Origin: Segniliparus rotundus DSM 44985
Lineage (GTDB): Bacteria; Actinomycetota; Actinomycetes; Mycobacteriales; Mycobacteriaceae
NCBI RefSeq assembly: GCF_000092825.1
Contig: NC_014168.1
Span: 1,045,946-1,109,945, forward strand
Length of the DNA stretch: 64,000 bases
Direction of reading: 5' to 3'
Shown here piece by piece: positions 28,859 to 37,000 of this stretch. The first letter of the stretch is position 1. The number at the start of each line of letters is the position of its first letter. Under the pieces are notes generated by a model. The model was not told where the DNA came from. It worked only from the letters and a program-made list of their open reading frames with translations, and made no database searches. A program made the translations under genes and the position numbers.

Positions 28859-29685
28859 GGCGTGCTCGCTTCTTCGAGGATGTTCCGCGCTCGCAGGATC
28901 TGCGGCGCGTCGATCATTTCGCCTCCGACCCGCACTGCTCCGTGCGCGGACTCGGCGATGACTCGCTGCGCCCAATCGATCTCATCGCGCGTCGGGGCGA
29001 ACGCTGCTGCCACTGGTGCGATCTGTCGAGGGTGCACGCAGAGCTTTCCGCCGAAGCCCATCACGCGGGCGTGGGCGGTCTCCTTGGCCAGGAGCTTCAC
29101 GTCGTCGAGTTGCACGGTGGGGCGGGCGAGTGGCTTCGCCACCCCTGCTGCGGCTGAAGCGTTGACGATCCTGGACTCCGCGAAGGCGATGGACTCGGGC
29201 GCCAGCTGCGCCCCCACGTCCGCCGCGTAGTCGAGCGCCCCGAACGCCAACCGGAGCACATTCGGGTGCGATGCGAGCTCGAAAGACTGCTCCACCCCGA
29301 GGCCGCTCTCGATGAGCGCGACAAGGCGCGCAGCGGTCCCGAGCCGCTCGACCGCGAGCCGCACGTCGGACATGGTCGCTTTCGGCGTCATGACCGCGAG
29401 CAGCGGTCCCCGCGGAGCCAAGTGCGCGCGCAACGCTTCGAAATCGGCTTGCCCTTCGGGGCAGGATGACGAGTTCACCCGGACGACGAGCGCCGGGCCT
29501 TGGGCCGCGGCGCCCAAGTAGTCTGACACGGCGGCTCGCGCTGGTTCCTTGTGTTCGGCGGCGACCGCGTCCTCCAAGTCGAGGACCACGACGTGGGCGC
29601 CGCTCGTCGCAGCTTTCTCGAACCGTTCCGGGCGGTCGCCGGGGACGAACAGCCACGTCTTCGTGTTGGAGATCAGGCCGCTCAT
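28855..29685 (-). CDS. HpcH/HpaI CitE-type lyase; probable (S)-citramalyl-CoA lyase (RipC-type)
   Basis: A 276-residue TIM-barrel lyase. WLFVPGDRPERFEKA is the CitE N-terminus, VLDLEDAV carries the metal Asp/Glu pair, and LVVRVNS and ALIESGLGVEQ give the substrate Arg and metal Glu. GKLCVHPRQI contacts CoA. Family members cleave malyl-, methylmalyl- or citramalyl-CoA. In the rip pathway this step splits (S)-citramalyl-CoA into acetyl-CoA and pyruvate. Both ends overlap neighbouring genes by 4 bp. M. tuberculosis Rv2498c is a related enzyme next to a MaoC protein. Confidence 0.85.
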   Translation of the reverse strand: MSGLISNTKTWLFVPGDRPERFEKAATSGAHVVVLDLEDAVAAEHKEPARAAVSDYLGAAAQGPALVVRVNSSSCPEGQADFEALRAHLAPRGPLLAVMTPKATMSDVRLAVERLGTAARLVALIESGLGVEQSFELASHPNVLRLAFGALDYAADVGAQLAPESIAFAESRIVNASAAAGVAKPLARPTVQLDDVKLLAKETAHARVMGFGGKLCVHPRQIAPVAAAFAPTRDEIDWAQRVIAESAHGAVRVGGEMIDAPQILRARNILEEASTP

Positions 29686-30218
29686 CGCAGCACCTTCAGG
29701 GCTGCTTCGTCCCATTTCGGCTCGACCGCTTCGGCGACGGGGCCGTGTCCGCGCTTGTACACCATAATTGTGCGCTCGAAGACGATCACCACTGTGCCGT
29801 CTTGTTTGAACCCGACGGTTCGGACGACGATGATGCCGACCTCGGGCCGCGATGCGGACTCTCTCGCGCTGAGCACTTCGGACTCGGAGTAGATGGTGTC
29901 GCCTTCGAACACGGGATGGGGCAGCCGCACCCTGTCCCATCCGAGGTTCGCGAAAACGTGTTGTGAGACATCAGTGACAGATTGTCCGGTGACCAGCGCG
30001 AGCGTGATGGTCGAGTCGACCAGAGGCTTGCCGAACTCGGTCTGCGCCGCGTAATGCGCGTCGAAATGCACCGGGGCGGAGTTCTGCGAGAGCAAGGTCA
30101 GCCAGATATTGTCCGTGCGGGTGAGCGTGCGGCCGAGGGGATGCCGGTAACGGTCCCCCACCGCGAAGTCCTCGTAGTATCTTCCATTCCAAGCTGTCTC
30201 CGGAATTTTTTCTGCCAT
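29682..30218 (-). CDS. MaoC-type acyl-CoA hydratase; probable itaconyl-CoA hydratase (RipB-type)
   Basis: A 178-residue hot-dog protein of the MaoC dehydratase family. NGRYYEDFAVGDRYRHPLGRT is followed by the catalytic region with Asp/His (SAPVHFDAHYAAQTEFGKPLVDS). The remaining strands include VRLPHPVFEGDTIYSESEVL. First gene of the three-gene operon. It would hydrate itaconyl-CoA to citramalyl-CoA; a mesaconyl-CoA or methylthioacryloyl hydratase is the alternative on family grounds. The ATG is chosen by homologue length. The region upstream lacks both a clear Shine-Dalgarno and the TANNNT box common elsewhere in the window. Confidence 0.82.
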   Translation of the reverse strand: MAEKIPETAWNGRYYEDFAVGDRYRHPLGRTLTRTDNIWLTLLSQNSAPVHFDAHYAAQTEFGKPLVDSTITLALVTGQSVTDVSQHVFANLGWDRVRLPHPVFEGDTIYSESEVLSARESASRPEVGIIVVRTVGFKQDGTVVIVFERTIMVYKRGHGPVAEAVEPKWDEAALKVLR

Positions 30219-30492
30219 AACCACTATTGTTGGGCCGTTATTCGGGAAAGTGAAATGCCGATCCCTTTTCGCTGTTATAGCGTGAGCGGATAAACGCACG
30301 TCCAATATGTTCTCAAGCGGCGGAAGAAGCAAACAAACAGATGTGAACACCCCAGCGGATCGTCCACGAGCGACACTCATGCCCAACTGATCGGATGGGT
30401 GGCCGCGGCGGCGGCGTGAAAAGCGGTCTCGCCGCCGCCCGAGCGTCCTATCGCGCGAGGTGCCGGAGAACCGGGGGCATATCAAAAGAAAG

Positions 30493-30534
30493 CAAGAGGG
30501 CTTGAGCAGTATCGCTACTGCTCAAGCCCTCTTG
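30493..30534 (-). terminator. tRNA-type terminator hairpin at the inner att copy
   Basis: The arms 30493-30511 and 30516-30534 (19 bp each) pair perfectly around a 4-base loop. The inner side overlaps the att repeat by 7 bases. The position mirrors the tRNA-Pro terminator at 35630-35673, but the stem sequence differs. It therefore probably came with the element that once supplied this tRNA 3' half. Confidence 0.75.
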
Positions 30535-30601
30535 TACTGTCTCAACCAACAGTGTCGGGGTGGCGGGATTCGAACCCACGGCCTCTTCGTCCCGAACGAA
30601 G
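30528..30601 (-). repeat. attachment repeat, left copy (tRNA-Pro 3' half)
   Basis: 74 bases identical to 35666-35739. The repeat covers 47 nt of the tRNA (from the anticodon stem to the 3' end) and 27 nt downstream. It marks the left end of the 5.2-kb element. Confidence 0.93.
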
Positions 30602-30734
30602 TCGGCTCGATTGCTGTCGAGAGATGCCGTTGTGCCTCACTGTTGAATCCGCAGGCAAACCCCTGTTTCTCGAAGCTCTTCACGGACTATAGAACGTTTG
30701 TTCCCGTAGTGGTATAGATGGTTTTGCGGACCCG

Positions 30735-30754
30735 CTGCGTAGTGACTGCGTAGT
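30735..30754 (+). repeat. tandem CTGCGTAG repeat, left end
   Basis: Two units, CTGCGTAGTGA and CTGCGTAGT, abut one another. The same tandem pair occurs at the other end of the element (35576-35597), as expected of integrase arm-type binding sites. Confidence 0.7.
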
Positions 30755-31087
30755 TCGGCGGCTCGACAGGCAAGGACATCACCAGCGTGAAAGGCTCATG
30801 CATGCTTCCGTGGCCCGCATCCCTCATCTGCGATCTTCGCCTTTCGCGGGGGTCAGACCCGTACTCGAGGGGAGCGTCTTTGGCCCTCCGATGATGCCGA
30901 CGCGATGTGGGGTTGGTACCCAGGGGAGAGTTTTACCTCGCAGGGCGTGCGTTCGTGGCTCTACGGCGATTTGGGGGCGTTGTCGCTGGTGGCGGGCGCG
31001 TGTGTTGACGTCTTTCTGGGTGGCTGCGATGATCGTGCGAAAGGCCGCACGTGGCGGCTTTTCTGTAGACGACGTGAGGAGCGGATC

Positions 31088-31417
31088 GTGGGCGACGGTC
31101 ATGTGTTCGCGATCCCTGCTGACATTATCGACCTCGCGGTGCGCACGAGCCGTTTGGCTTCGCAGTTCGCGGAACGGCGGGAAAACCTCTCGAACCGCAT
31201 GGCCGCCTTCCTTGACGGGGGCTGGTCGGGCGGGGCGGGCACGTCGTTCCGCGAGGCGTTCGCTTTGTTCGACCAGGGCGCGAAGGACGTGCAGCAGGGC
31301 CTTGATCTTCTGGGCGAGAAGGTCGGGGACGGGGCGCGCGAGTACCAGGCCCAGGAGCAGGCGAATCAGCGCGGTCTCACTATCCAGGGCGCTGGCGGTG
31401 GGGGGTTGAACTGGTGA
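31088..31417 (+). CDS. WXG100-family protein (EsxA/B-like)
   Basis: A 109-residue two-helix protein. IPADIIDLAVRTSRLASQFAERRENLSNRMAAFLDGGWSGGAGTSFREAF has the WXG turn (WSG near residue 49) between two predicted helices. The C-terminus is short and Gly-rich, ending W. WXG100 proteins are exported as heterodimers by ESX/type VII systems. GAGGAGCGG lies before GTG 31088; the frame is open upstream to 30905 without support. The stop overlaps the next gene (GTGA), consistent with a heterodimer partner. Confidence 0.85.
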   Translation: MGDGHVFAIPADIIDLAVRTSRLASQFAERRENLSNRMAAFLDGGWSGGAGTSFREAFALFDQGAKDVQQGLDLLGEKVGDGAREYQAQEQANQRGLTIQGAGGGGLNW

Positions 31418-31704
31418 GCGAGGGGTACCACGTCGATCACGAGACGTTGGCCGAGCGGGTCGATGACCTCGCGGATTTCGAGAAGCGGGCCGAGGAGGAC
31501 ATCGCGGAGGCCGAGCAGTTGGCGGCGGCCTATAAGCATTTGTGGGACTCGACCGCTGCCGAGGAATACCAGCGCGCGCACGCCCTGTGGTCGAAGGGAG
31601 CCGCCGAGATGCGCGCCGCGTTGGCGCATCTGCGCCAGTCGGGGGCGAACGCGCACGGCAACTACACCGCCGCGATGGGCGCGAACACCGGGTTCTGGAA
31701 GTAG
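31414..31704 (+). CDS. second WXG100-like protein
   Basis: A 96-residue protein made of two acidic helices around LWDSTAAEEY (about residues 44-53), a WXG-like turn reading WDS. MGANTGFWK is at the C-terminus. It is coupled by a 4-bp overlap to the first WXG100 gene and lies 7 bp before the toxin gene, so the pair probably forms the export-guiding dimer for the downstream effector. No ESX secretion ATPase or membrane genes are in the window; export would use a system encoded elsewhere. Confidence 0.78.
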   Translation: MSEGYHVDHETLAERVDDLADFEKRAEEDIAEAEQLAAAYKHLWDSTAAEEYQRAHALWSKGAAEMRAALAHLRQSGANAHGNYTAAMGANTGFWK

Positions 31705-31710
31705 GCGAGG

Positions 31711-33324
31711 TTGGCTCCGCTCGCCCCGGACCCCCAGGCCCTCTATGACGCGGGCAAGAAGGTTGTCGATGCCTCCGGGGTGCTGAACGGCGCGCTCGCG
31801 GCCCTGGTCGGGCAACTGGGCGGTTCGTCGGGGATGTGCGGCGACGACCCGAGCGGTGTCGAGGTGGCCCACGCCTACAACGAGGCGGCGAAAGCCCTTG
31901 TGCTCGCCGTGGTGGACACGATCAATGGGTCGGCGCGGATCGGGGACGGCTGCCAGGCGTCGGCGGCGAACTACGCGAACGCGAACCACGCCTCCAGCAT
32001 GGGGCCGAGCACAGCGAGCCCGTTGGAGTTCCCCGCACCGACCGCCCCGAAGTCCTCGCGCCTGCCGCCGAGCGCCGAGGGCGGGCAAGGCACTCCGGGG
32101 TGGTTGAAAGCGATAGAGTCGCTGATCGGAATGCTCGTGCCCAACGGGAAGCCGGAGCAGATGCGCGCCGCCGCCGGGGTGTGGAAGCAGATGGCCGAAG
32201 CCTGCCACACAGCAGCCGCCGCGCTCTCCGGGCCGAAGGATGTGGCGGCGGACCAGCGTATCCCCGAGGCTGAGAAGATGGGCGCCGCGTTCACGACCGC
32301 GATCAGCAGCCTAGAAGCCGCCGGGACGCAATGCTCTTCGATAGCGGGCAAGTTGGAGACCTACGCCGCCCATGTGCAGGACGTGCAAGATAAGATTCAT
32401 GACCTCGCGTCCAAGCTCGGCAACCCCGAAAGCCTCTTGCACGCCGGGTGGGACTGGCTGCACGGGCGCAAGGCCGAGGTGCAGCGCATCATCGACGACA
32501 TCAAGGCCATCGTCAACAACTTCAAAGCCGAAGCCTCGTCGGTCGCGCACCTGCTCGCGCCCTTGGTGGCGGAGGCGGAGGCGTTCGGCAAACAGATGCT
32601 CGCCTACGCCGACATGGCGGTCCAGCAGGTCGAGAACCTCGCCTACAACGTCGCCGCCGAGACCGTCAACACCGCCGCCACTTGGGCCTACGCCGCCGCC
32701 ACGCATCCCGGCGACGTGCTCATGGTCGCCGGGGGCCTCGCCCTCGCGGACCTGGGCGTGGGCGGGGAGGTCGGCGGCGTCGCCCTGGACGCCACCGGCG
32801 TCGGCGCGGTCGTCGGCGTCCCCGCGAACGTGGTCAGCGCGGGAGCCATCGCCACCGGGGTCACCGCGGCGGGCGCAGGAATCGCAGACCTCGGCCAAGC
32901 CGCCGACAAACACCAAGTCACCGTCATGGAATACCGGGGCCAGCCACGAACCCCGGACGGCAAGTTCGCGGGCGGCTCAGGCTACGGCAAAGACGCCGAG
33001 GCGAAAGGACTTGCGGACTACCAAGAGGAAAACCCTGGGCGACCGCTCACCACTGATAAGCGTGCTATCCAGGTGACTGGCAAGGACGGCCAGCCTGTCA
33101 ACACTTACCCCGATGGGCTGGCCAAGAAGCCCGATGGCACCTACGAGGCCGTGGAGGTAAAATCAGGGTCAGCTAGCCTCACGCCGAACCAACAGGCGCT
33201 TCGAGACCAAATCGCACGAGGCGAACCTGTCTACGCGACGGTCGTGGAGGGCGGCGAAGCGAAGACCGTGCAAGTCACCTCGTTCAGGCGTATGGACGTG
33301 GCAAGCGAAGGACCAGGACATTGA
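31711..33324 (+). CDS. type VII secretion-type polymorphic toxin with a nuclease-like C-terminus
   Basis: A 537-residue modular protein. The N-terminus (about 1-95) has GMCGDDPSG followed by a YNEAA helix, the pattern common in long actinobacterial ESX effectors. A helical central part (about 130-330) follows. A Gly/Ala/Val-rich hydrophobic stretch (about 335-395) comes next. The C-terminal 110 residues read VTGKDGQPVNTYPDGLAKKPDGTYEAVEVKSGS in part. There, PDG (about 467) and EVK (about 484) suit a PD-(D/E)XK nuclease fold as in restriction-type toxins. It starts at TTG after AGGCGAGG. The stop overlaps the next gene by 4 bp, typical of toxin-immunity pairs. Nuclease activity is inferred. 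Confidence 0.72.
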   Translation: MAPLAPDPQALYDAGKKVVDASGVLNGALAALVGQLGGSSGMCGDDPSGVEVAHAYNEAAKALVLAVVDTINGSARIGDGCQASAANYANANHASSMGPSTASPLEFPAPTAPKSSRLPPSAEGGQGTPGWLKAIESLIGMLVPNGKPEQMRAAAGVWKQMAEACHTAAAALSGPKDVAADQRIPEAEKMGAAFTTAISSLEAAGTQCSSIAGKLETYAAHVQDVQDKIHDLASKLGNPESLLHAGWDWLHGRKAEVQRIIDDIKAIVNNFKAEASSVAHLLAPLVAEAEAFGKQMLAYADMAVQQVENLAYNVAAETVNTAATWAYAAATHPGDVLMVAGGLALADLGVGGEVGGVALDATGVGAVVGVPANVVSAGAIATGVTAAGAGIADLGQAADKHQVTVMEYRGQPRTPDGKFAGGSGYGKDAEAKGLADYQEENPGRPLTTDKRAIQVTGKDGQPVNTYPDGLAKKPDGTYEAVEVKSGSASLTPNQQALRDQIARGEPVYATVVEGGEAKTVQVTSFRRMDVASEGPGH

Positions 33325-33974
33325 CCACGACAACGAGAAGGCAGCCGACACACGCTAAGGTGTCGGGCACCACCAAGGGGACAATTTCATCCTGGCTGAG
33401 CGAATTCCCAGAGGAAGTGCCAGCTCAAATCGCCATAGGAATTAACCGTCTTGGTAGGGACGGTGGTTTCGATGATGTCCACACGTTTTATAGGTTCTAC
33501 AGGCTTCCAGAAGGGGCAAACCAAGATAACAGGATCGATCCGAAGGAGTGGATTCAGACGGCTGGGACGGCTGCGCGTTTGACTGTGGAGATCAAGCGGC
33601 GTGAGGCGGACGGCTCGTACCGGCAGTATGTGGTCGGTTGCCCGAGCGCGGCCGGGGAGCCAGCAGAGTCGGATGTCGTGCAGTTTGGCGACCACCAGGT
33701 GTCGGTTCGCCCCTCGGAGGTGCTGACCGCGCAAGACGCCATCGGCATCTTCCAGCACTACTACGACCACCACGCGATCCCCGAGGGCTGGCATTTGCGC
33801 GAGCTGCCCGAGTACGCGGACACCAGCGAGCAAAACGCGGCGGCCTCGGCCAGCGCCACGGACGGAGCTCAGCCCGCGCCTGGGGCGGTCGCGGGCCGCG
33901 CGGAGAGCGCAGCGCCCGGAAAGAGCGCGCAGGCCGACGTGGGCGATCAGCGGCGGCAGGCGGGCGGCGCGTAG
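33321..33974 (+). CDS. candidate immunity protein for the adjacent toxin
   Basis: A 217-residue soluble protein. Residues 1-170 are a mixed alpha/beta domain (FYRFYRLPEGANQDNRIDPKEW; VSVRPSEVLTAQDAIGIFQHY; HAIPEGWHLRELPEY). The last 45 residues are low-complexity Ala/Gly/Ser. There is no signal peptide or membrane helix, so it stays in the cytoplasm as an immunity protein should. It starts at TTG within the toxin stop (TTGA). The immunity role is inferred from position and coupling; I do not recognise a named Imm family. Confidence 0.55.
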   Translation: MTTTTRRQPTHAKVSGTTKGTISSWLSEFPEEVPAQIAIGINRLGRDGGFDDVHTFYRFYRLPEGANQDNRIDPKEWIQTAGTAARLTVEIKRREADGSYRQYVVGCPSAAGEPAESDVVQFGDHQVSVRPSEVLTAQDAIGIFQHYYDHHAIPEGWHLRELPEYADTSEQNAAASASATDGAQPAPGAVAGRAESAAPGKSAQADVGDQRRQAGGA

Positions 33975-34010
33975 CGTCCGGCTCTGCCCAAGGGTTTCTG
34001 TTCCTTGGGA

Positions 34011-34016
34011 TAGGAT
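34011..34016 (+). promoter_or_regulatory. -10 box for the gene at 34024
   Basis: TAGGAT ends 7 nt before the ATG, the leaderless pattern. It suggests the small gene is transcribed separately from the toxin operon. Confidence 0.4.
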
Positions 34017-34023
34017 CGCGTTC

Positions 34024-34476
34024 ATGGTGGGTACGACTGCTGAGATGATCGCAGAAGACTTGCGCCGTTACGGCGAGGACGAAACCGCCGAATGGGTTCT
34101 CTCCTGCTCGGACGACGATTTGGTGCAGGTGTGTTCCGTCGCCTCGTGGGTCTACGGCAGCGGTGTCATGCTCGCGACCGCGTGTGCGTTGGCGGCGGTG
34201 TACGTGCGCGAAAGAGCCCCGCGAGAACTGAGCCGTAAACGGCGCAAGCCCTCGACAGTCGCCGAAGGACCGTTGCTCCAGAACGGGCGACGCCCTTCGC
34301 GGGCAGCTGATGAAAGAGCGGGCCGTCACTATCCGTTCTACGGGGTCGGGGAGGACGCCATAGAGTTCTGGCGTCCACAGGAGGAGCACAAACGTTGGAG
34401 GCAACGGCGGAAAGAGGTGCTGCGGCACGCCCAGGAGCGGAACGGCCAGACAGGACTTGACGGCTTTGAGGGGTAA
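34024..34476 (+). CDS. conserved-looking hypothetical protein in the element
   Basis: A 150-residue protein. The N-terminal half is compact and helical (EMIAEDLRRYGEDETAEWVL, then a hydrophobic ATACALAAVYVRERAPRELS). The C-terminal half is strongly basic (HKRWRQRRKEVLRHAQERNG). I do not recognise a named domain. The position between the immunity candidate and the integrase could fit an accessory or directionality protein, but nothing in the sequence shows DNA binding beyond charge. Confidence 0.6.
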   Translation: MVGTTAEMIAEDLRRYGEDETAEWVLSCSDDDLVQVCSVASWVYGSGVMLATACALAAVYVRERAPRELSRKRRKPSTVAEGPLLQNGRRPSRAADERAGRHYPFYGVGEDAIEFWRPQEEHKRWRQRRKEVLRHAQERNGQTGLDGFEG

Positions 34477-34772
34477 GTGCGGTACTGGTTGTGCTGTACG
34501 TCTGGCGTACCCCACAGGGTGTGAGCATCCGTAATCTTGACTCCCTATCCCCTCCCGCTTGGCTCCCACGCGCGCGCGGGGGGGGCTCCACCGGGGGAAT
34601 ATCAGTCACTACCCCCGGCCTGGCGTGGCTTGCGCGCGATCTAGTGATCTTCGCGCCCCCTGGGGGTGGACCCCGCTCACGGCCTCCTGCTCCTACGGGC
34701 CGCATCGCGCCCCGGAGCCTGTATGGGTTTCAGGATTCCACGGCCCACGCAACAGGGCTCCACAAGCTCGGG

Positions 34773-35570
34773 GGGTACCGGGAACACACCACTGCGACGA
34801 TTGAGAACGCGCTCGGCGTGCTGCGGATGGTGTTGAACATGGCCGTGGAGGATCGGCGCATCCCGCGCAACCCATGCGCGGGTATCAAGGCCCCCCGTCG
34901 TGCGCACAAGCAGCGGGGCTACCTCACCCATGCCCAAGTCGAGCAACTGGCGCAAGCTGTGAGCCTGCGCCCGGAAGTGGTGAGGTTCCTCGCCTACACG
35001 GGGCTGCGGTGGGGCGAGATGGCCGCGCTGCGCGTCGAGAACTTCGACATGCTCCGTCGCCGCGTGAACGTCGTCCACGCCGTTGCCGAGGTCAAAGGCA
35101 GGCTGGTTTGGTCCACGGCGAAAAACCACGAGCGGCGCTCGGTGCCGTTCCCCTCCTTCCTCTCCGAAGAGCTTGCAACGCTCATGGAGGGCAAAAGCCG
35201 CGAAGACCTAGTATTCGGATCGGCAGTGGGGGAGACGCTGAGGGTTTCGCACTACCGGCCTCGCGTCTTCACGAAGGCAGTGACGGCACAACAGGACGTA
35301 GCGAGGAAAGCGCGGGAAGAGGAGCGGGCGAGGACCGGCAAAGCGACGACACCCGAGTTCCCGAAGATCACGCCGCACGACTTGCGGCACACGTCGGCGT
35401 CTTTGGCGATCAGCGCGGGGGCGAACGTGAAGGCCGTGCAGACGATGCCGGGGCACAAGTCCGCCGCCATGACCCTCGAAACCTACGCCGCCCTGTTCCA
35501 CGACGACCTCGAAGCCGTCGCCGAAGCCCTCGACAAGGCGGCAAGGGCGGTGCGCGGCAAGGCCAGCTAG
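34773..35570 (+). pseudogene. 5'-truncated tyrosine integrase
   Basis: About 265 residues of a phage-type integrase remain. These are the end of the core-binding domain (ENALGVLRMVLNMAVEDRRIPRNPCAGI) and a whole catalytic domain with Arg (TGLRWGEM), HDLRHT, PGHKSAAMT and the Tyr nucleophile in LETYAALF. The arm-binding N-terminus and half of the core-binding domain are missing. The frame continues upstream to 34491, but that part is Gly/Pro/Arg-rich and unlike an integrase. It ends 6 bp before the right arm-type repeats and points at tRNA-Pro, the standard layout. Catalytic residues are intact, so residual activity is possible. Confidence 0.8.
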
Positions 35571-35575
35571 AAACA

Positions 35576-35597
35576 CTGCGTAGCGACTGCGTAGTGA
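35576..35597 (+). repeat. tandem CTGCGTAG repeat, right end
   Basis: Two abutting 11-bp units, CTGCGTAGCGA and CTGCGTAGTGA, just after the integrase stop. They match the left-end pair at 30735-30754 and are probably the P' arm sites. Confidence 0.7.
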
Positions 35598-35629
35598 GGC
35601 TCAGTTAGGCGATCTGCGGATCTGAAAAA

Positions 35630-35665
35630 ACAAGAGGCCCCGGCCTGCGGAAACGCAGGCCGGGG

Positions 35666-35673
<8 letters not shown>
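35630..35673 (-). terminator. intrinsic terminator of tRNA-Pro
   Basis: 20-bp arms at 35630-35649 and 35654-35673 with loop GAAA. Read on the minus strand it follows the tRNA by 19 nt and ends in a run of six T, a textbook terminator. Confidence 0.88.
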
Positions 35674-35766
<93 letters not shown>

Positions 35767-35822
35767 GTGGCAAGCCAGTCGATACTACCTCAGCGGGGCT
35801 GCACGGCCAAACTGATCGCGCG

Positions 35823-36806
35823 CTAGTCCCCGATGGGATGGGCGGCCCCAACAGGGATGTCGTTGCTTTGTCGCGCGGCTGGGCCTTCAGGCGGTTTCGC
35901 GACCAATGTCAACAGGGTGGTCTCTGGCCGGCAGCAAAACCGCGCTGGAGCGTAAGGGGAAGTGCCCAGACCCGCTGAGACATGCAGGCGAGTGCGTTGG
36001 CCCCACTGGGAGGCCCCGCGAGCCCTGGCGCGGTCGATTCCGCAGTTGGTCACGATTGCGCCGTAACCGGGCAGACGTAACTGCCCGCCGTGGGTGTGGC
36101 CTGCGAGGACGAGGTCGTAGCCGTCTGCCGCGAAACGGTCGAGCACGCGCGGCTCTGGCGAATGAGTGAGGCCGAGGCGGAGCCCGACATGCCCGCTGGG
36201 GGCCGCTCCGATCGCGTCGTAGCGGTCGCGGCTCAGATGTGGGTCGTCCACGCCCGCTGCGGCGACCCGCACGCCGTTGACATTGAATTCGTGGAAGCTG
36301 TGCGTCGCGTCGATCCAGCCGCGCTCTTGAAACGCGGCGCGCAGGTCTTGCCAAGGGAGCGGCTCGCCGTGCGTTCGCTTGCCTTTGTCTTTGCGCAGGT
36401 ACCGGGCCGGATTTTTCGGTGTGGGACCGAAGTAGTCGTTGCTGCCGAAAACGAAGAGCCCTGGCCGTTCGAGCAGACCGCCGAGGCTTTGGACCACGGC
36501 GGGCACGGCGCGGGAGTGCGCGAGATTGTCGCCGGTGTCCACAACAAGGTCCGGCTCGAGCGCGTCGAGCTCTCGAACCCATTGCTGTTTGAGACGCTGC
36601 CCCGGAGTCATATGCAGATCGGAGAGATGCAGCAGCCGAAGCGGCCGAGAGCCGGGGGAGAGCACCGGGAGGGTCACTTCGCGCAAACAGAACGCGACCC
36701 GCTCGACCAAAGAGGCGTAGCCGAGTCCGAGCACAGCAGCCCCAGCCGCGGCTTGAGCCCCTGCCTTGAGGACTCGGGATGGAAATCGGGTGTCACCAGT
36801 ACTCAT
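35823..36806 (-). CDS. membrane-anchored metallophosphoesterase (Rv3683-like)
   Basis: A 327-residue calcineurin-like phosphoesterase. An N-terminal hydrophobic segment (about 15-32) anchors it. The metal motifs follow: HLSDLHMTP (about 60-68), DTGDNLAHSR (about 90), FGSNDY (GNHD position), and the C-terminal AGHTHGGQLRLP. The fold is shared with YkuE-type enzymes; the substrate is unknown. The order with ponA2 is as in M. tuberculosis Rv3682-Rv3683, and 194 bp separate them. A TAAAGT box lies 8 nt before the ATG. Confidence 0.88.
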   Translation of the reverse strand: MSTGDTRFPSRVLKAGAQAAAGAAVLGLGYASLVERVAFCLREVTLPVLSPGSRPLRLLHLSDLHMTPGQRLKQQWVRELDALEPDLVVDTGDNLAHSRAVPAVVQSLGGLLERPGLFVFGSNDYFGPTPKNPARYLRKDKGKRTHGEPLPWQDLRAAFQERGWIDATHSFHEFNVNGVRVAAAGVDDPHLSRDRYDAIGAAPSGHVGLRLGLTHSPEPRVLDRFAADGYDLVLAGHTHGGQLRLPGYGAIVTNCGIDRARARGASQWGQRTRLHVSAGLGTSPYAPARFCCRPETTLLTLVAKPPEGPAARQSNDIPVGAAHPIGD

Positions 36807-36814
36807 CGAAAATT

Positions 36815-36820
36815 ACTTTA
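36815..36820 (-). promoter_or_regulatory. -10 box for the metallophosphoesterase gene
   Basis: TAAAGT on the minus strand, 8 nt before the ATG; leaderless pattern. Confidence 0.45.
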
Positions 36821-37000
36821 CTCCGTCTCAAAGCCGCGCATCGCTGACTCCGCGCCGGCCGCGCCAGGTCTTCCCGCCTGCCTCCTGTTGAGAGCGGCTC
36901 AGTTCCCTCTCTGGTTGCCGGGCCGTTGCGGGGGCCAACCGGGGAAATTCGGAAACAGATTGCCGAGCCCGCCGGGGAATCCCGGACGGGTTCCAGGCCT

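Larger units (their letters stand above)
30219..31087. other. non-coding region around the inner attachment site
   Basis: Nothing coding is convincing. 30219-30492 would hold the promoter of the rip-like operon, though no strong box is visible. 30493-30605 is the hairpin plus tRNA 3' repeat. 30735-30754 are arm-type repeats. 30755-31071 shows nothing recognisable, and 31072-31087 contains the ribosome site of the first WXG100 gene. Confidence 0.5.

Noticed and set aside
26744-29230. 828-residue plus-strand frame across the CoA-transferase and CitE genes
   Set aside because: It is antisense to two well-supported genes and crosses the att remnant. It has no domain I recognise.
30460-30717. 85-residue frame running through the inner att repeat
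   Set aside because: It is a translation of the hairpin and tRNA 3' half; the same peptide appears at the 35.7-kb copy for the same reason.
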